A DNA stretch of 45,388 nucleotides. It comes from an uncultured Saprospiraceae bacterium (lineage in GTDB: Bacteria > Bacteroidota > Bacteroidia > Chitinophagales > Saprospiraceae). A program made the position numbers and the translations under genes. The notes beneath the pieces are model-generated. The model was not told the DNA's origin and ran no database searches. It saw only the letters and a list, made by a program, of their open reading frames with translations. This document shows, piece after piece, positions 8,922-18,119 of the stretch (positions are counted from its first letter, which is position 1; the number at the start of each line of letters is the position of its first letter). Location: contig CALFWW010000165.1 in NCBI GenBank assembly GCA_937928575.1, positions 1-45,388 of the forward strand, given 5' to 3'.

Positions 8922-9335
8922 TTAACTTGCGGAAACTGGAGTCAATGCATATACTACACCACCGACTAAAGTAATCGCTAAAACCCAGTAAGCAGCACCC
9001 GACAATATCCATCCCAAGTCTTTTTTCTCAAACAAACCTTTGCTTACCAACACTGGTGCTACATAAAAGATGGCAGGAATGAATCCATGATACATTCCGT
9101 GAACAAATTGGCTCATGCCCTCCTCTGTATGACCTGCGTACCTCGATAATGCGTACGATAATACTCCTGCCATTAATAAGGCTCCAATCATCACCACCGG
9201 GTTCGCTTCCTTCAAATCGTCCTCCGTGAGACCAGCTCCCTTCATCCAACTTGTGCCTAATACTTTCGGATGGAACCAGACAAATCCTAGAACCATTACT
9301 AATAATGCGCCAACAATAATTGCTACATAATTCAT
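8922..9335 (-). CDS. DUF1761 family integral membrane protein
   Basis: This 137-residue protein has four hydrophobic helices and the DUF1761 signature near its N-terminus, where GFVWFHPKVLGTSWMKGAGL closely resembles the family's GxxWYxPxxFGxxWM pattern. DUF1761 proteins are small inner-membrane proteins found across bacteria with no established role. It is transcribed alone on the minus strand, convergent with the lipoprotein gene and divergent from the SRPBCC gene. The only nearby ATG is used. Family call is good; function unknown. Confidence 0.82.
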   Translation of the reverse strand: MNYVAIIVGALLVMVLGFVWFHPKVLGTSWMKGAGLTEDDLKEANPVVMIGALLMAGVLSYALSRYAGHTEEGMSQFVHGMYHGFIPAIFYVAPVLVSKGLFEKKDLGWILSGAAYWVLAITLVGGVVYALTPVSAS

Positions 9336-9548
9336 AATTCGTATTGTTTTGATTTAGATAAAAAATTTAAGGTTGTTCGTCTAATTTAAAATATTTATTT
9401 GATTTTATTATCATTTTCTACAATAGATTATCATTGCTGTTGAACCATTTATTCTATCCATTCAATATTTTATATTAAAAGACGAAAATTCGCTAATTAC
9501 GTGTATCTTCAGGTAGCAAATATTATCAAATTTTTAAAACCAACTTTG

Positions 9549-10118
9549 ATGAAAATATTAAAATACTTACTCTTATTTATTATCGTGCTTACCTTGTTAT
9601 TTTTTGGCAGAGGGCTATTAACACCATCTATTGCTTATGACGCTGAAGTGGTTGTCAATAAATCTGCAAAGGAAGCCTGGGCCGTAATGAATGATGTGGA
9701 AAATTTGCCAAAATGGATAGAAGGATATAAAAAAAGTGAATTGGTGAGCGGACAATTAAATACAGTAGGTGCGGTCTCCAATGTGTATGTACAACAAGGC
9801 GAGGAAGAAACGATGATGACAGAAACCATCAAAGCAGTCACTCCAAATGAACTATTGGCTATGAAATTTTCAATGGATTTTATGGACATGGATTACGAAA
9901 TGAGTTTTAAAGAAAAAGATGGCAAAACAATCATTCGCTCCAATTCAGTGACCGAAGGCAATGGCATGTTTGCAAAATCTATGGTTGCATTTATGAAAGG
10001 TATGATGAAATCTCAAGAAGATGAAAATATGAAAAATTTGAAAAAATTAATTGACGGTAATACCAAAAATTATTTTCCAGAAATCACATCGGAAGCGACT
10101 GAACAAGTAATGGAATAG
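9549..10118 (+). CDS. SRPBCC family protein with N-terminal membrane anchor
   Basis: A 189-residue protein with an N-terminal hydrophobic helix (about 3-22) followed by an SRPBCC/polyketide-cyclase-like domain: AEVVVNKSAKEAWAVMNDV, the LPKWIEGYKKSEL segment, and MKFSMDFMDMDYEMSF. The fold binds hydrophobic ligands; the anchor suggests that the domain faces the periplasm. A longer reading from a GTG at 9501 is possible, but the ATG at 9549 gives a sensible anchor start and is preferred. The C-terminal tail is acidic and Met-rich. It is followed 109 bases later by the luciferase-type oxidoreductase gene; no functional link can be shown. Ligand unknown. Confidence 0.75.
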   Translation: MKILKYLLLFIIVLTLLFFGRGLLTPSIAYDAEVVVNKSAKEAWAVMNDVENLPKWIEGYKKSELVSGQLNTVGAVSNVYVQQGEEETMMTETIKAVTPNELLAMKFSMDFMDMDYEMSFKEKDGKTIIRSNSVTEGNGMFAKSMVAFMKGMMKSQEDENMKNLKKLIDGNTKNYFPEITSEATEQVME

Positions 10119-10227
10119 CTGTTGTTTTCCCTTTTTATCATTTTTAAAATTGAAGCAACAACTAAGTAATACGCTTTTAAAGTTTTACATTGCGGCTTCT
10201 AAAATTTAATTGAAGAAGCGAGCATTT

Positions 10228-11181
10228 ATGACCACATTTGAACCCATCAATAACGGTTTCAATTCTGTTTTTAAAGTCAATCATTTGAGTGTTGGGCTTG
10301 TCGTTCCCATTGAGAACTATGGACACAGTACTGTTCCAACAATGCAACTACATTTGGAACGAGTCAAGTTGATTGATAGATTGGGATTTAAAGCGCTCTG
10401 GTTACGTGATGTTCCGCTTCATGTTCCCACTTTTGGCGATGCTGGGCAGACTTATGATCCTTTTACTTATCTTGGTTATTTAGCGGGTAGTACTTCGAAA
10501 ATCGCACTTGGTACTGCCAGTATTGCCTTACCTTTGCATCATCCACTACATGTAGCAAAATCCGCAGCGACTATTGATCAACTTTCAAATGGAAGACTAA
10601 TTCTGGGAGTTGCTTCTGGCGATCGTCCTCAAGAATATCCTGGGATGGGAATAGATTTTGAAAACCGGGGTGACAATTTTAGAGCAGCATTTGAATATAT
10701 TAGAAGTGCCCAGGAAAATTTTCCAACTTTCTCCAATCACTTTGGAACATTAAATGGTCAATCTGATATTTTACCAAAACCAAAAGGCACAAAGATACCC
10801 ATGTTGCTAACTGGCTACAGCCGCCAATCCTTAGAGTGGAATGCTGAAAATTCTGATGGTTGGATGAATTACCCTAGCAATTTTCAACAACAAGCTTACA
10901 CAATTGCAGAATGGCGAGATATCATTTCAAAAACTCAAAAATTCAACAAACCTTTTATGCAGCCACTCTATGTGGTTTTGAATAAAGACGATAATTTCAA
11001 ACCTCAAATGATCCAACTTGGATTTAAAATTGGAATGAATTATTTAATCGAATATCTTAATCAAATTCGTGAAATAGGTGTTAATCATGTAGCCATTAAT
11101 CTCCGTTTTAATTCAAGAGATATGGAAACGACACTCAACCAATTGGCTGAAAAATTACTCCCACATTTTCATAAAACCTAA
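10228..11181 (+). CDS. Luciferase-type flavin-dependent oxidoreductase (BA3436-like)
   Basis: The 317-residue protein is a luciferase-like monooxygenase (LLM) TIM barrel. It matches the BA3436-type subgroup (TIGR03571) by the blocks LSVGLVVPIE, FKALWLRDVPLHVPTFGD, YDPFTYLGYLAGSTSKIALG, LPLHHPLHVAKSAATIDQLS and RLILGVASGDRPQEYP. LLM enzymes use reduced FMN or F420; this subgroup has no well-defined substrate. The ATG at 10228 is preferred over the in-frame TTG at 10210. An SDR gene begins 12 bases downstream, so two oxidoreductases are probably made from one transcript. All main family blocks are present and nothing seems truncated. Confidence 0.87.
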   Translation: MTTFEPINNGFNSVFKVNHLSVGLVVPIENYGHSTVPTMQLHLERVKLIDRLGFKALWLRDVPLHVPTFGDAGQTYDPFTYLGYLAGSTSKIALGTASIALPLHHPLHVAKSAATIDQLSNGRLILGVASGDRPQEYPGMGIDFENRGDNFRAAFEYIRSAQENFPTFSNHFGTLNGQSDILPKPKGTKIPMLLTGYSRQSLEWNAENSDGWMNYPSNFQQQAYTIAEWRDIISKTQKFNKPFMQPLYVVLNKDDNFKPQMIQLGFKIGMNYLIEYLNQIREIGVNHVAINLRFNSRDMETTLNQLAEKLLPHFHKT

Positions 11182-11193
11182 ACACACCAAAAA

Positions 11194-11991
11194 ATGAAGA
11201 AAACCATATTAATAACCGGTAGCACTGATGGAATAGGAAAATTAGCAGCATTGAAACTGGCTAAAGACGGACACCAGATTTTCATCCACGGAAGAAACGA
11301 AGAAAAACTAAACAATGTAATTACAGAAATAAAAAAATCAAGTAATCAAACAAACATTTCTGGTTTTATAGCTGACTTTTCTGATTTAGATGCCGTGAAA
11401 TCGATGGCTCAAAAAATTACCAACGAGCTTCCAAAATTGGATGTACTGATCAACAATGCTGGAGTCTACAAAAGCAGTAATGACAGCAATAAAGATGGAT
11501 TTGACATAAGATATGTCGTCAATTACTTTGCACCCTATCTACTAACCAGATCATTAATCCCATTATTGGAGAAAGGAAATGCACCTCGATTAATCAACCT
11601 CAGTTCCGCAGCTCAAGGACCAGTTGACTATTCAGCAATGACAGGAAACACAACAATAAATACCCATTCTTCTTATGCTCAAAGCAAATTAGCACTAACA
11701 ATGTGGAGTTTTTATTTAGCAAAACAATTTCCCAACATCGTTGTCATCCCCGTCAATCCAGGTTCGCTCCTTGATACACGAATGGTAAGAGAAGGTTTTG
11801 GACGTGTCTGGTCTCCCGCCGATAAAGGTGCTGATATTTTATACGATTTGGCAGTGGATGAAAAACACAACAATAAGTCCGGACAATATTTTGATAATGA
11901 CAAAGGTGGTTATGGAGATGCGCATCCTGATGCAGATGATCCACAAAAAATAAAAGAGCTGATCAACAAAACAGATTCAATAGTTAGCTAG
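11194..11991 (+). CDS. Short-chain dehydrogenase/reductase (SDR) family protein
   Basis: A 265-residue classical SDR: the cofactor motif TGSTDGIG lies at 8-15, NNAG at 87-90, the catalytic serine region LSS at 136-138, and the YxxxK pair is Y161/K165 (SYAQSKLA). HGR at 32-34 after the second strand suggests preference for NADP(H). The C-terminal part (PADKGADILYDLAVDE, GQYFDNDKGG) resembles retinol-dehydrogenase-like or WW-oxidoreductase-like members. It starts 12 bases after the luciferase-type gene and the two probably form an operon. Substrate not predictable. Confidence 0.88.
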   Translation: MKKTILITGSTDGIGKLAALKLAKDGHQIFIHGRNEEKLNNVITEIKKSSNQTNISGFIADFSDLDAVKSMAQKITNELPKLDVLINNAGVYKSSNDSNKDGFDIRYVVNYFAPYLLTRSLIPLLEKGNAPRLINLSSAAQGPVDYSAMTGNTTINTHSSYAQSKLALTMWSFYLAKQFPNIVVIPVNPGSLLDTRMVREGFGRVWSPADKGADILYDLAVDEKHNNKSGQYFDNDKGGYGDAHPDADDPQKIKELINKTDSIVS

Positions 11992-12221
11992 ACAACCTTT
12001 AGAAAATTGTTATTAGCATCTGTCTTGAACGAATATTTTATACAATTTCTTGTCCATTCAAGTCAAGGGCAAATTTAAATTGACAATAGTATTGCATTTT
12101 CAGTACTAAGCATTAAAAGTTTTGGAAATTATACCATATTTACTTGGAGAATAACAAACATAATTTATCAGAATCTTGTTATTTTAGAGCGATTCCAACA
12201 TTAACATTGAAACCATACCTC

Positions 12222-15200
12222 ATGATTAAAAACAAACTTTCAACCTTCCTCTTTTTGATGACCATTTGTAATTTCTGTTGGGCACAAGTTCCAATCGAGA
12301 GTTACGGGATCAACAGCTTTGGACAAGTCGAATTGGAAATACAAGCACAAGCAGATAAATATTATTTACTGACTGCAGTCCACGAACCAGATTTGACTTA
12401 CAGTTCGATTGTTTCTATGACAATGGGAGTCGATGGATCGCTAATTATCTCTGAGCCCTCTGCAGGATATCAACAACAGAATTACACTATTACCGAACAT
12501 TCTATCGCCAATCCGGATGACTCAGACGGAGATGGGATTGATGATATTGAAGAATACAACAATATGCCTACATTGGCACCTATTAATTTTGCAAATGAAG
12601 TCCCTTTTGTGGATGGCTCCAACTCAATTGATAATCACCTAACCTATTCCGATCTATCAGTAATTGAAGAAGAAATTTTTTGGGCGCCTTTTCTGAATAA
12701 TCAAGAATTTGTCAAATTTGCTATCCTAAATCAAAATACAGATGAGCCAGAAGTATATTTCATCAATAGTGTAACCCACAATATACACGCTAGTTTCTTA
12801 GGTACGATCAATACTGCCGGTTCAGATATTACTACTGGAGAAATTGTTTATAATCCAAACAACATACTTCCGAATGGCTCAATTGGTAGCTACTCATTCA
12901 ATTATTCTTTTGGAGATGCGTACCCTTTTGAAGAAACACAGCGGACCTACGAATTATTGGTTGCCAATATGCCTTTTTTGCAAAACAACATGCTACATTT
13001 TATCGGACAAGGATCAGAAGCGAATCATGAACAAAATTATGCAGCCGATTTTGTTGGCTCCAGAATAGATGTTGTTTTAGAAAGTGATGTTTTTAGTGAA
13101 ATTGATTTTATCCCTTTTCATCAAGCGGAAGGATATGGTTTCTTTAAGGTGATGACCCTAGATGAAAATCCGGGTTCCAGAGATGTTGTTTTATATGATG
13201 CACTCCCGAACTCCTTGCCTCGTGTAGGTGGAATTATAACATCAGTCGTACAAACCCCATTGTCGCATGTCAACTTAAGAGCCATCCAGGATGATGTGCC
13301 AAATGCATACATCAAAGACCCATTAGCCATCGATTCAATTGCCAACTTGGTAGGTAACTATGTGTATTATCGTGTTGAAGATGATAATTATTTTATTCGG
13401 GAAGCGACCTTGGATGAGGTCAATGACTGGTATGAAAACATTAGACCTACGGAGCCGCAAGTACCCGTCCGTGATTTAAGTTTTACTGAAATATTACCAT
13501 TAGATGAAATTGGTTTTGAGATGTCAACAGCATTTGGAGCCAAATGTTCCAACGTGGCAACCATGAGAACTTTTGGTTTTCCAGAAGGTACCATTCCAAA
13601 CGGATTTGGTATTCCATTTTATTTTTATGACGAATTCATGAAGTTCAATAATTTTTATGAACGCGTGGAAGAAATGATTGCAGATCCTATTTTTATCACC
13701 GATCTGGAGACACGGATTGATATGCTGAAAGACCTTAGAGATGATATCAAAGATGCTCCAATGCCGCAATGGATGCTGGACGAATTACAAGCCATGCATG
13801 ACGCATTCCCAGAAGGCACCTCTGTCAGATGTCGATCAAGCACCAATAATGAAGACTTGCCAGGATTTAGTGGAGCAGGATTGTATACTTCCAAAACGCA
13901 ACATCCAGATGAAGGACATATTCAAAAATCCATCAAACAGGTTTATGCTAGTATGTGGAATTTCAGAGCTTATGACGAACGCGATTTTTATCGGATTAAT
14001 CAATTTGTTGCTGCAATGGGCGTCTTATGCCACCCCAATTACCAAGAAGAAAAATCAAATGGTGTCGGTATAAGTATCGATCCAATTTATGATACAGAAA
14101 ACACTTTTTATTTAAATACGCAAGTTGGTGAGTCCTTAATTACCAATCCAGACGCCAATGCGATTCCTGAAGAAATTCTATTATATCAAGATGCGGCTGA
14201 AGGGTTTATCGTATTACGTGAATCCAACTTAGTAGGTCTTGGAGATTTGGTAATGGATGAAATTTACATCGATCAAATGAGAACATATCTCCAAGTCATT
14301 CATGATGAGTTTGCAATACTTTATGATTTAGAAAATGCTCCTGGTTTTGGAATGGACATTGAATACAAGGTAACCGCGCAAGATCAATTGATCATCAAAC
14401 AAGCTAGACCATGGGTATCATTTTGGTCTGAAATAAATTCTAATTACGATCTTGGAGTCGTTGACATCGTCGATCCGCAACCCGCTTCCACTCTAGGAAA
14501 TAGTGAATTGGTCACGGCAAAAGTTGCCAACCAAGGACTAGAAGATATGGAGGATTTTGATTTGACGCTTTTGGTGGACGGACAATTTGTTGAAACAATC
14601 AACGTGACAGATACTATCCATCCTTTTATGGATGCAACATATCAATTTACCGTACCGCAAGATTTTTCTACAATAGGAGATTATAATATTACAGCGATTG
14701 TTACCGATACAATTGATGGCTATGGCAATAATGATACGCTTAATTATGTCCTAAGCAAATTGCATCTTTTAGATGGAGAAATTTCAATTTCACAAGTTAA
14801 TCCATTGTGCGGCGATGAAGTTGCAGTAAAAGCAGTTGTTACCAATCTTGGTGAAACGCCTATCAATAATTTTGAAATTGAAGCCATTGTAAATGGAGTG
14901 ACCACGGAAACCATCACGACAACTATGAACATACCTTATCTCGCAGATGGGTCCATTCAAATTATGATTACTGATAATTTGCAACTCACCAATAATGAAA
15001 TCATTTTGAATTTATTAAAAGTAAATGGTGAAATTGATGCAGTTGCAGACAACAATACAACCACCACCTACACGGATTTGGAATCTGATTTCGCTCCACT
15101 AACCATCCTGATCAATGCCGACAACTATCCAGAAGAGACATCATGGGAACTTGTAGACGAACTCAATAACCAACTACTTGGAGCTGGTGCACTAACATCG

Positions 15201-15926
15201 AACACAGAAGTTTTTACCGAAGAGGTTTGTGTAGATTATACTTCTTGTCTATCGCTGACTGTTTTTGATTCTTTTGGAGATGGAATTTGCTGTGCGTATG
15301 GAGAAGGGAATTTTTCTGTGATAGATGAAAACGGTAACACTATTTTTACAAATAATGGTCAGTTTTCTTTTCAAGCCCAAGAAATATTTTGCCTTGGAGA
15401 TGCATGTGGAATCACCGCATCTATTGTCACTACGGATGCACTAACAAATTCGTCAAGTGATGGATCTATCACAATCACTGCCAGCTCAGGTTTTAATCCA
15501 TATCAATATAGCATTGACAGTGGCCAAACATTTTCTAATAACAATACATTTACTAACTTAACACCTGGTGAATATATGGTAGTCGTCCAAGATAATACTG
15601 CCAATTGCACTTACGAAGAAACAGTTGTCATTGAAGCGGGCTTAATAGACAACGTCAACGATATATCATTAGAAGGAATTTCAGTATTTCCAAATCCAAC
15701 ATCAGATAATCTGACCATCGAAATCGATGAAAATTCTACCTTATCAGGAAATATCAATATCGAAATCTATGATTATCTAGGAAGAATTATTCACGTAGAT
15801 TCTATTTCAAAAGGTAATAACAATGCAAAAACGGTCATTTCACTAAGCGAATTTGCAACTGGCAGTTATTTTGTAAAATGCTATAATGATCAGTTTGAAA
15901 ATTATTTTAAAGTGGTGAAGATTTAG
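12222..15926 (+). CDS. Secreted T9SS protein with His-domain and PEP-synthase/GWD-like ATP-grasp domain
   Basis: Starting at the ATG at 12222, which opens directly onto a signal peptide (cut after A21), the product has 1234 residues; a TTG reading from 12144 would spoil that signal. Order: a thrombospondin-3-like calcium motif (DDSDGDGIDD, 99-108); a phosphohistidine-type swivelling domain (about 290-395) with TPLSHVNLRA and H349; a PPDK_N/PEP-synthase ATP-grasp domain (about 428-735) with GAKCSNVATM (K441), VRCRSSTNNED (R536, R538), the E714 region and QARP (727-730); two CARDB-like Ig modules (about 745-950); a DSFGDGIC segment (1016-1023); a SprB-like repeat (about 1075-1125); and a T9SS sorting domain (about 1153-1234, VFPNPTSDNLTIEI). 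His domain before ATP-grasp is the order of glucan water dikinases, not of PEP synthase. Phosphotransfer outside the cell is inference; the fold may be re-purposed. Confidence 0.82.
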   Translation: MIKNKLSTFLFLMTICNFCWAQVPIESYGINSFGQVELEIQAQADKYYLLTAVHEPDLTYSSIVSMTMGVDGSLIISEPSAGYQQQNYTITEHSIANPDDSDGDGIDDIEEYNNMPTLAPINFANEVPFVDGSNSIDNHLTYSDLSVIEEEIFWAPFLNNQEFVKFAILNQNTDEPEVYFINSVTHNIHASFLGTINTAGSDITTGEIVYNPNNILPNGSIGSYSFNYSFGDAYPFEETQRTYELLVANMPFLQNNMLHFIGQGSEANHEQNYAADFVGSRIDVVLESDVFSEIDFIPFHQAEGYGFFKVMTLDENPGSRDVVLYDALPNSLPRVGGIITSVVQTPLSHVNLRAIQDDVPNAYIKDPLAIDSIANLVGNYVYYRVEDDNYFIREATLDEVNDWYENIRPTEPQVPVRDLSFTEILPLDEIGFEMSTAFGAKCSNVATMRTFGFPEGTIPNGFGIPFYFYDEFMKFNNFYERVEEMIADPIFITDLETRIDMLKDLRDDIKDAPMPQWMLDELQAMHDAFPEGTSVRCRSSTNNEDLPGFSGAGLYTSKTQHPDEGHIQKSIKQVYASMWNFRAYDERDFYRINQFVAAMGVLCHPNYQEEKSNGVGISIDPIYDTENTFYLNTQVGESLITNPDANAIPEEILLYQDAAEGFIVLRESNLVGLGDLVMDEIYIDQMRTYLQVIHDEFAILYDLENAPGFGMDIEYKVTAQDQLIIKQARPWVSFWSEINSNYDLGVVDIVDPQPASTLGNSELVTAKVANQGLEDMEDFDLTLLVDGQFVETINVTDTIHPFMDATYQFTVPQDFSTIGDYNITAIVTDTIDGYGNNDTLNYVLSKLHLLDGEISISQVNPLCGDEVAVKAVVTNLGETPINNFEIEAIVNGVTTETITTTMNIPYLADGSIQIMITDNLQLTNNEIILNLLKVNGEIDAVADNNTTTTYTDLESDFAPLTILINADNYPEETSWELVDELNNQLLGAGALTSNTEVFTEEVCVDYTSCLSLTVFDSFGDGICCAYGEGNFSVIDENGNTIFTNNGQFSFQAQEIFCLGDACGITASIVTTDALTNSSSDGSITITASSGFNPYQYSIDSGQTFSNNNTFTNLTPGEYMVVVQDNTANCTYEETVVIEAGLIDNVNDISLEGISVFPNPTSDNLTIEIDENSTLSGNINIEIYDYLGRIIHVDSISKGNNNAKTVISLSEFATGSYFVKCYNDQFENYFKVVKI

Positions 15927-15946
15927 GAGAACAGAGAATGAAGTTT

Positions 15947-16040
15947 AACACATAGACATATAGAGACATAGAGACATAGAGACATAGAAGCACATAGACT
16001 TTACGCGGGTAGCTTTGTGTTTCTATGTGCGCTATGTGTT
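15947..16040. repeat. Hairpin-forming ACATAG repeat between convergent genes
   Basis: The gap between two convergent T9SS genes contains three perfect 8-base units GAGACATA (15963-15986) and nested inverted arms: AACACATAG (15947-15955) with CTATGTGTT (16032-16040), and CACATAGA (15991-15998) with TCTATGTG (16022-16029). It could act as a bidirectional terminator-like hairpin, although there is no long T-run. Confidence 0.65.
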
Positions 16041-16089
16041 AGATTAAATTCAAGTATTTTTGGATCAACCAAAGGTCAGGTGTAAATCC

Positions 16090-17772
16090 TTAACGAACAA
16101 TGACTTTACGAGAAAGAATCTCCCTTCCTACCGCCTCAAACAAAAGAAAATAGACACCCGAATGTATCTCACCTAATTGAATAGTAGCATCTAAGGTTGC
16201 TTTCTGACTCAATACTGTTTTTCCAAATAAGTCGACCAATCTAAGATCATAATCGGGAAGTGAAGTTTGGATGGTTAACAAGTCATCTACAGGGTTTGGA
16301 TAAATAACAAATTCATCAATAGGAGTGAAAATATTTGTAACAATAGAATCACACAAAACAGAAACCTCATTTTCATTCTCCAAAATTCCCAACGGAGTCA
16401 TATCATAATTATCGAATCCCTCAAAATCGGATTCGTACTTTGTACTGATAAAAATATCAACGGCACTTTCCAAACTCAATGGGTTGCTTCCTTGATCGTA
16501 AATAAATTCTCTAACTGGATTTTGATAAACCCAAACAATTTCTTTTTCTTGATTTATTTCAAATAACTCTCCCGTTGTTCCTTGAGATACGAATAAATTT
16601 CCATTGGACATCGCCTGCACGTTAGACATAATATTGCTCCAAAAATTATTGCCAACTACTTCTCCTGTATAGGTGAATTCAAAATCCGCTGGGCTAAATT
16701 CGTTATCAGTATTGATCGGATAAATACCATCTACTGCTTCCGAATCTAGAAAATGAACCGTACTGAATGGCTGTACACCATTGAATTCAAAATTATACAA
16801 GTTGTTGAAAACACTAATTTTTCCTTCATTTGGATAACCATTAGTTACCCATTTGGGATCGTGTTGTTCCCACAATTTTTGATCTTCAGAAGTACCATTT
16901 TCATAGGCTTGAGGGTTTCCCCATCTCCACAAAAAATCGCCTCCATGTCCATAAATTCCGCCTTCAGTACTAGCTGCTTCTTCAGTCGTTGTAGAGTGGT
17001 CTATAACATACAACTCGCAAGAAGCACGAGAAGAAACAATAATTTGATCCAACTCCTCATGATAGTCAATCCCATTGCAATGCAACCAATCAAAAGAGTT
17101 CCCAGTTTCTCCCGTAAAATTGACATCCAGTCGTCTGGGTTGATTAATAATCTCATCAAAATTTTCCTTTTCTTGATCAAAATCTTGTACCAAGTGATCG
17201 TAAAAATTCCACGACCAAACCAATTCTGCATCATCTTCTCCAATCGGTTTTATTTCATAAATCCCGTCTACTTTAAATCCGTTTTGCCCACCCCCATTTC
17301 CAAGTGTACTGGGGTTTCTTCCCTTTTCAACTAAGTCACTAAATGAAAATATTTGAGATGCAATAAACAATATATTTCCGTTTGGCATCACATGAAAGTC
17401 ATGATGTCTTAAAAGATCTAAATTGGAAACACTGTAACTCCAAAGCACTTCATTATCCCAAGAAATTTTATAGAAAGTATTGAATGAACTTCTATACAAA
17501 AGACCATCACGCGAAAGCATTGCTAGATTAGAATTACTAGGTTGCAATCCATCCCATTCATTGATCTTATTACCACAATTATCAATCAAAAATGTAGATT
17601 CCGAAGACAAGGGAGTGAATAAAGTATAACCATCCGATACTTGATCGGTGTATTCAATTAGGCCGACCGTCGGTGTTTGAGCAAGCGTAAAAAACGGGAA
17701 TGAAAATAGCAATAACAGATATAAAAAAGTTTTGATTAGATCGTAAAAATATAGGCCGTTTTCAATTGTCAT
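16090..17772 (-). CDS. Arylsulfotransferase (ASST)-like secreted T9SS protein
   Basis: The 560-residue protein has a long-headed signal peptide (cut after A31, TLAQ) and a beta-propeller of the arylsulfotransferase type. Typical blocks are SDGYTLFTP, a cysteine-bearing LIDNCGNKINEWDG, HHDFHVMPNGNILFIA, DWLHCNGIDYHEELDQIIVSSRA, and GGDFLWRWGNP. The last roughly 75 residues form a T9SS sorting domain (VIYPNPVDDLLTIQT ... SGVYFLLFEA ... KVIVR). Classical ASST transfers sulfate between phenols; in Bacteroidota many such propellers are secreted, with unproven activity. The conserved histidines of HHDFH and DWLHCN are present. It converges with the dikinase-like gene across a hairpin repeat. An export route through the outer membrane is well supported; enzyme activity is not. 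Confidence 0.83.
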   Translation of the reverse strand: MTIENGLYFYDLIKTFLYLLLLFSFPFFTLAQTPTVGLIEYTDQVSDGYTLFTPLSSESTFLIDNCGNKINEWDGLQPSNSNLAMLSRDGLLYRSSFNTFYKISWDNEVLWSYSVSNLDLLRHHDFHVMPNGNILFIASQIFSFSDLVEKGRNPSTLGNGGGQNGFKVDGIYEIKPIGEDDAELVWSWNFYDHLVQDFDQEKENFDEIINQPRRLDVNFTGETGNSFDWLHCNGIDYHEELDQIIVSSRASCELYVIDHSTTTEEAASTEGGIYGHGGDFLWRWGNPQAYENGTSEDQKLWEQHDPKWVTNGYPNEGKISVFNNLYNFEFNGVQPFSTVHFLDSEAVDGIYPINTDNEFSPADFEFTYTGEVVGNNFWSNIMSNVQAMSNGNLFVSQGTTGELFEINQEKEIVWVYQNPVREFIYDQGSNPLSLESAVDIFISTKYESDFEGFDNYDMTPLGILENENEVSVLCDSIVTNIFTPIDEFVIYPNPVDDLLTIQTSLPDYDLRLVDLFGKTVLSQKATLDATIQLGEIHSGVYFLLFEAVGREILSRKVIVR

Positions 17773-17886
17773 ACAACTCCATTTTTTGGTTTTTCATAAA
17801 GATATTTTAAAAATTTGAAACAAAGAAGCACTTAAAGTGACATGTTGCAATACTCAAAGAGTAAATATTTTTAACAGAAAGATCTT

Positions 17887-18007
17887 AAACCGCAAAACCG
17901 CAAAATATCCCACCGCAAAACCGCAAAAATAGCGTACGTGGTCCTCACACGTATGGCCTGCGTATGTTACTTTTACATTTTGCAGTTTATCGGTTTTGCG
18001 GTTTCTT
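17887..18007. repeat. Intergenic AAACCGCAAAA inverted-repeat element, copy 1
   Basis: The 347-base gap 17773-18119 has no gene. It holds direct copies of ACCGCAAAACCGCAAAA (17889-17905 and 17912-17928) and the inverted CGGTTTTGCGGTTT (17991-18004), which pairs perfectly over 14 bases with 17887-17900. An inner ACGTG/CACGT pair (about 17936-17952) could extend the fold. The right end, 17991-18007, is identical over 17 bases to 38351-38367. Confidence 0.7.
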
Positions 18008-18119
18008 TTCATTTTGTAGTGGTTTAATCCAAAACTTTTTTTGAAAACTTTTTACAAGCATGAAGCACAAAAGGACAACTGCCAACAAATATTTTATCTT
18101 TATGGTTAAAAATTATAAT

